Origin: Mesocentrotus franciscanus
Taxonomy: Eukaryota > Echinodermata > Echinoidea > Camarodonta > Strongylocentrotidae
Direction: 5' to 3'
Length of the DNA stretch: 64,000 nt
Assembly (NCBI GenBank): GCA_037976565.1
Contig: CP137684.1
Coordinates: forward strand, 18,658,339-18,722,338
Position numbers and translations under genes: made by a program. This document shows, one piece after another, positions 60,187 through 64,000 of the stretch. Under the pieces are notes generated by a model, which searched no databases, had not been told where the DNA came from, and was given only the letters and a program-made list of their open reading frames with translations. Position 1 is the first letter of the stretch; every line of letters starts with the position of its first letter.

Positions 60187-60583
60187 TTAAAGATAAAGTT
60201 GAGTTCTGGTCATGCGAATGCATTGTGAAAGAACGTTGTGGAATCAATCAGAAAAGGTTGATCATGTAGCATATAAGTATTGGTGTGTACTGCAAGGTTC
60301 GGGAATCATCAAAATGATAAGAAATTTGGCCCAGTTTTGGTAAAGTTACAAGCACTATGTACACAGAAAAATGTATATGGGACTAATATATACGAACATG
60401 TGGCATAAAACTCTGTCCCGATTTTCATGATGTTACATGTCATATTTAGAATATTAAGGCATTTGAAGAGCCATGCTTTTCAGGGAACATTTTTTCTCTG
60501 ATGTTCTGCCACACTTGCATAATACAATGATAACGCTCACAAATTATTTTTCACCTCTTACCAGAACTCAACCTTCTCTTTAA
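60187..60583. mobile_element. MITE family M1, copy 3
   Basis: Ends TTAAAGATAAAGTTGAGTT and AACTCAACCTTCTCTTTAA. The body is in the same orientation as copy 1 and opposite to copy 2. Confidence 0.9.
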
Positions 60584-63500
60584 AGAAACAGGTTTGAGTC
60601 ACCCAATCCAGTGGAACCTCCCCCAAAGAAAAAAGGACGTTTTTGGGGGGTCAGTATTAGGAATGAACCTCAGATAATGTAGTGCATTCCTTCCATAGGT
60701 AGGACCAGTTTCTGAGTACATAAATACTCAACATTCAGATACTATTCATTTTCTTTCTCTGTGTTTCTTAAGATTTTTAACCCCACATTTATTGATCTTT
60801 TTTTGTCTTAAAACAAATTCACAAAGTCATAAAATATGCATTTTCCCTCCATGATAATCCGCCATGACTATGTAGATGGTTTTAATCTGAAGTGCAATTT
60901 TTAAAGACACATGATATTTTTAAAATAAATATGTACATTTCTTTTTACAAATTACTGATGACTGTAATCCTTATATCAAAGTCATGAAATGTGTTTTATA
61001 CCCTCTTTGATAATCCTTGATGACTTTTTAGATGGTTTTTATCTTAACTGCAATTTTTAAGGATTATATATATCTAAAATAATTTTTACATATATGCAGG
61101 TCTACTTGACTATCTGTAAATTCCATTAATCAGGATTTACCTTGCCCAGACACAGTTTTGAAATTGGTTGTAAAAATTGATATCAATTTTATTTCTCTTT
61201 CTATTTTAGAATTATGTGCTATAGAGACAATCTACAGTACATAAATAGTTCAAGCTGTGCACTACCTGTATGTGTCTTTTTTGTTTGAAGTAACTTTTAA
61301 GATTTATTTTACAGTATTAGAAAACAAATTCGCCTCATTGTCAGGGTTTTTTTTATTTTTGTAGCATGGGAGTTCAACTTTATGCAAATAGTTTTATAAT
61401 CATGTCATCATTTCATAAACCTTTGGAAAATGTAAATGTACTTTAAAGAGCCTATGAAATCATGAAACTCTTTCTTTTACTGACAAGTTTCATCATCACG
61501 ACAAATAAGGAAGTGAAGTCTATTTCATTAATTTAATTATTTAATTATTTAATTATTTAATTATTAACCGTTCAGCATCAGTATGCAATATTTTAACTCG
61601 GTTTGGAAGAACTTATGAATTCATGTAGCTTTTTCTTTCTTTACTGGAAATTTTCGTCATTGCAGAAAACCAAACAGCTATTTAAATTTACTATTAAACA
61701 CATTTAAGCCACTGCGTACAGGAACCAGTTGGCTCCTGTATTAGGACTATGGGAATGAGAGAATTCAGGAATCAATGGGTTTATTGATTTCTGTGCAGCT
61801 GCTGGATTTAGTTTGCAAGATGAGTCTTTCAATTATAGATATATGATGTGACAATCTTATCTAATATTTTGGTTTTTTAAATCTAATTTAAAGTATAAGT
61901 TAATCTTTCACTATATTTTTATTCCATGAAGATTTTATTTGTTTTTGCATTCCATATTTCAATGGTAAAGAGGTTAATTTAGGCTAAGTAATGAGTGAAT
62001 TCCACTGACTGTTTTTCCCTATACCAGCCTTTCCTCTATGCATTTTCCATTTTAAGATTTTAAAAATTGTCTAGATCATTAGAAATTACAGTGTTTATGC
62101 CACTGTATATGTTTTGTAATGATTATTGAATGCATCACTTTCACTTTAATGTTAGTGTGTTATAAATCATGATATAATTCATAAATTAATGCTAGTTTGT
62201 AGATCTGTTTTTTAAAGCCATCATCACATACATGTTTATGTGACAAACAGACTATGTACCCTAATTCACGTATTGCTCCACCCAGAAAATGTCTATGATG
62301 ATGAATCAAACATTCTGAATATCCAAGAATTATTAGGCGCTACTGTATATGTTTTAAGATAAATGTAATTTTGTTAAAGGATCTTTTCTAATATTAACAT
62401 TAGTGAATGGTATGAGAATGAAGAACAAAGTATTATGTACTAAAAGGAAATTCATTTACATTTTTCAATAATTTTCATTCATGAAAATGATTTGAGTAGA
62501 ATTTTTTAGGATGGGTAGTACAGCTGGTACAAATTTTGTAAACACCTTTTTTTATATAGGACGTGGTTGCAGTACAGGTGTTTTAAAAGTATGGATTGTT
62601 CACGTTTGGTAAAATCTTGGAACAAGCAAAACCCTTTAGCAGAGTGAGAGATAAAGACATAACATTAATGTTATAGCCTTAATAGCAAGGAATCCAACCC
62701 TAATAGCAAGCTAATCTAATAGAAATCAGGAAATCAGAGAAGCACACTGGAGAAAGTTTGAACAAAATCAAACACAAGATGAGAAAGTTATGAATTTTTG
62801 AATGGGGTATGGGGATTTCAAATTGGCTGAATCGGTAATACAACTTTCCCATTTGTTCCAACACACAAAATGGCTAAAATTGCTTTTTTGTTTCTTCAAA
62901 ATGTATAACTAGTAGGGCCTATTCTTTTTAGAGGACCTGCAATTCTATGCTATTCATAATATATGTTGAGTAGTGCCCGGCGGGAGAAAGCGCTTAGGAG
63001 AAGAAAAAACACATAAATTAATGATATTTTTGTATACCACAAACGGAAGAGTAGTCCGTGGATACGTCACAGGCCACTGACCAAATTGGCAATCTGAGAT
63101 TCGCATAAATATAGTGAACTCATCCTTCAAACACTTGTAACTTTCTTATTATTGTTCGCATTTATTTCAAATATTTGCAATTATGGTTATCCTATTTTTC
63201 TGCTTGCATACAAATCGTTTACAAAGGTAGGATTTCCCTTTAATATGCTTTTGATTCCACCGTGGACTGTGAAACTCAGTGAATGTACACGTGATGATTG
63301 TGACGATTTCCTGTAATTCGTGCCATAATACATCAATTACTTTGAATTGGTAGATATTTTGAAGTAAATTGCAGATCTTGAATTTGAAAAGTGATTCCCA
63401 ATACGGGTAAAGAAAGTAGCTTTCTCATGTCATTTGGATATGATGTGTAAAAAAATCATGGAAGAAATTCAAGAAGTGTTGTTCCTTAATTAGCTCGACC

Positions 63501-64000
63501 TACAACTTTTACAGAATATATTGTTCAGGTCGTATAATTTTGTACCACATTTTCGGTACAGAACAGTAAGAATAATTTATACAAGATGACATTTATTCAT
63601 AACACTTGCCTGCCAGACTTGCAAGATTTTATCATCCCGAAATGAATTAGTAAGCTTTATAAGTTGTCTTGCAAGTAATAAAATGGCTCTGCTGTTATTA
63701 CTATTCATAGACTCGTCATTCGGTCTTTCACATTGTTTTAAAGACATAAATGTAAAGCAGCTACCAGTAGACCTCATGGAGCAAATTATATCAATGTTAC
63801 TATAGTTTTTATATAGGATTTACATGTACTTTGAAATCAGTAATCTGAATGTTGTGTATGTTTTATGTGTCATTGTTACGTGTGTAGTTTGAAATGAGCA
63901 ATATGTTAAGATGTGGTTATAGTGAGTGTATTAATTGACAGGCCTAATAAAGGATTTACCGTCAATATTAACATTTTTTTTTCTTCACTCAAACTCATCT
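60584..64000. other. Gene-free AT-rich sequence
   Basis: No coding exon, RNA gene or mobile element recognised. One simple run of TTAAT/TTTAATTA lies at about 61528-61566. It is presumably an intron of the PEP-synthase-like gene or intergenic. Confidence 0.45.

Overview
The window is animal nuclear DNA. It is AT-rich, has long introns with GT-AG junctions, tRNA-derived SINEs, CR1/L2-type 3' tails ending in (ATT)n, many small inverted-repeat elements and a 500-N scaffold gap. The repeat spectrum and the PEP-synthase-like host gene point to a marine invertebrate, most likely an echinoderm such as a sea urchin. That placement is inference.

Only two host genes are supported. (1) An archaemetzincin-type zinc metalloprotease lies on the minus strand (20666-22918). 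It has two coding exons, and the complete zinc motif is in the second. (2) The 5' part of a long gene on the plus strand (34050-56082, running off the right edge) has eight recognised coding exons. These match, from memory of the family, the N-terminal region of the animal 'putative phosphoenolpyruvate synthase' proteins. Exons 2, 4 and 8 each need small indels to stay open, and archaemetzincin exon 1 needs one. This means either a draft-quality consensus or decay.

Layout. 416-12120 is bounded by inverted CCAGTTG-rich arms and holds several nested insertions: a hAT-type MITE, two copies of a dispersed repeat, a GC-rich segment with a relic ORF, and a 5'-truncated non-LTR retrotransposon. 12.1-20.4 kb is repeat-rich, with a 1.5-kb hAT-like element made of GTGCCCC-type repeats inserted in a third copy of the dispersed repeat. 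20.5-23.2 kb is the metalloprotease gene, followed by a CTAG-dense tract and a duplicated 0.8-kb unit (23.9-25.6 kb). 25.7-33 kb is MITEs, minisatellites and a TIR element carrying nuclear-receptor-like DR1 motifs. 32.8-56.1 kb is the PEP-synthase-like locus. Its introns hold RT fragments, SINEs, a 0.7-kb tandem array and a second DR1-bearing element split by a retrotransposon. 56.1-64 kb is intron or intergenic sequence with few features.

The observation that looks most novel is that exons 1 and 2 of the PEP-synthase-like gene are accompanied by decayed copies of themselves: three upstream of exon 1, and one or two downstream of exon 2. This suggests repeated local exon duplication followed by decay. 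All calls are from reading the sequence by eye, with no database search.
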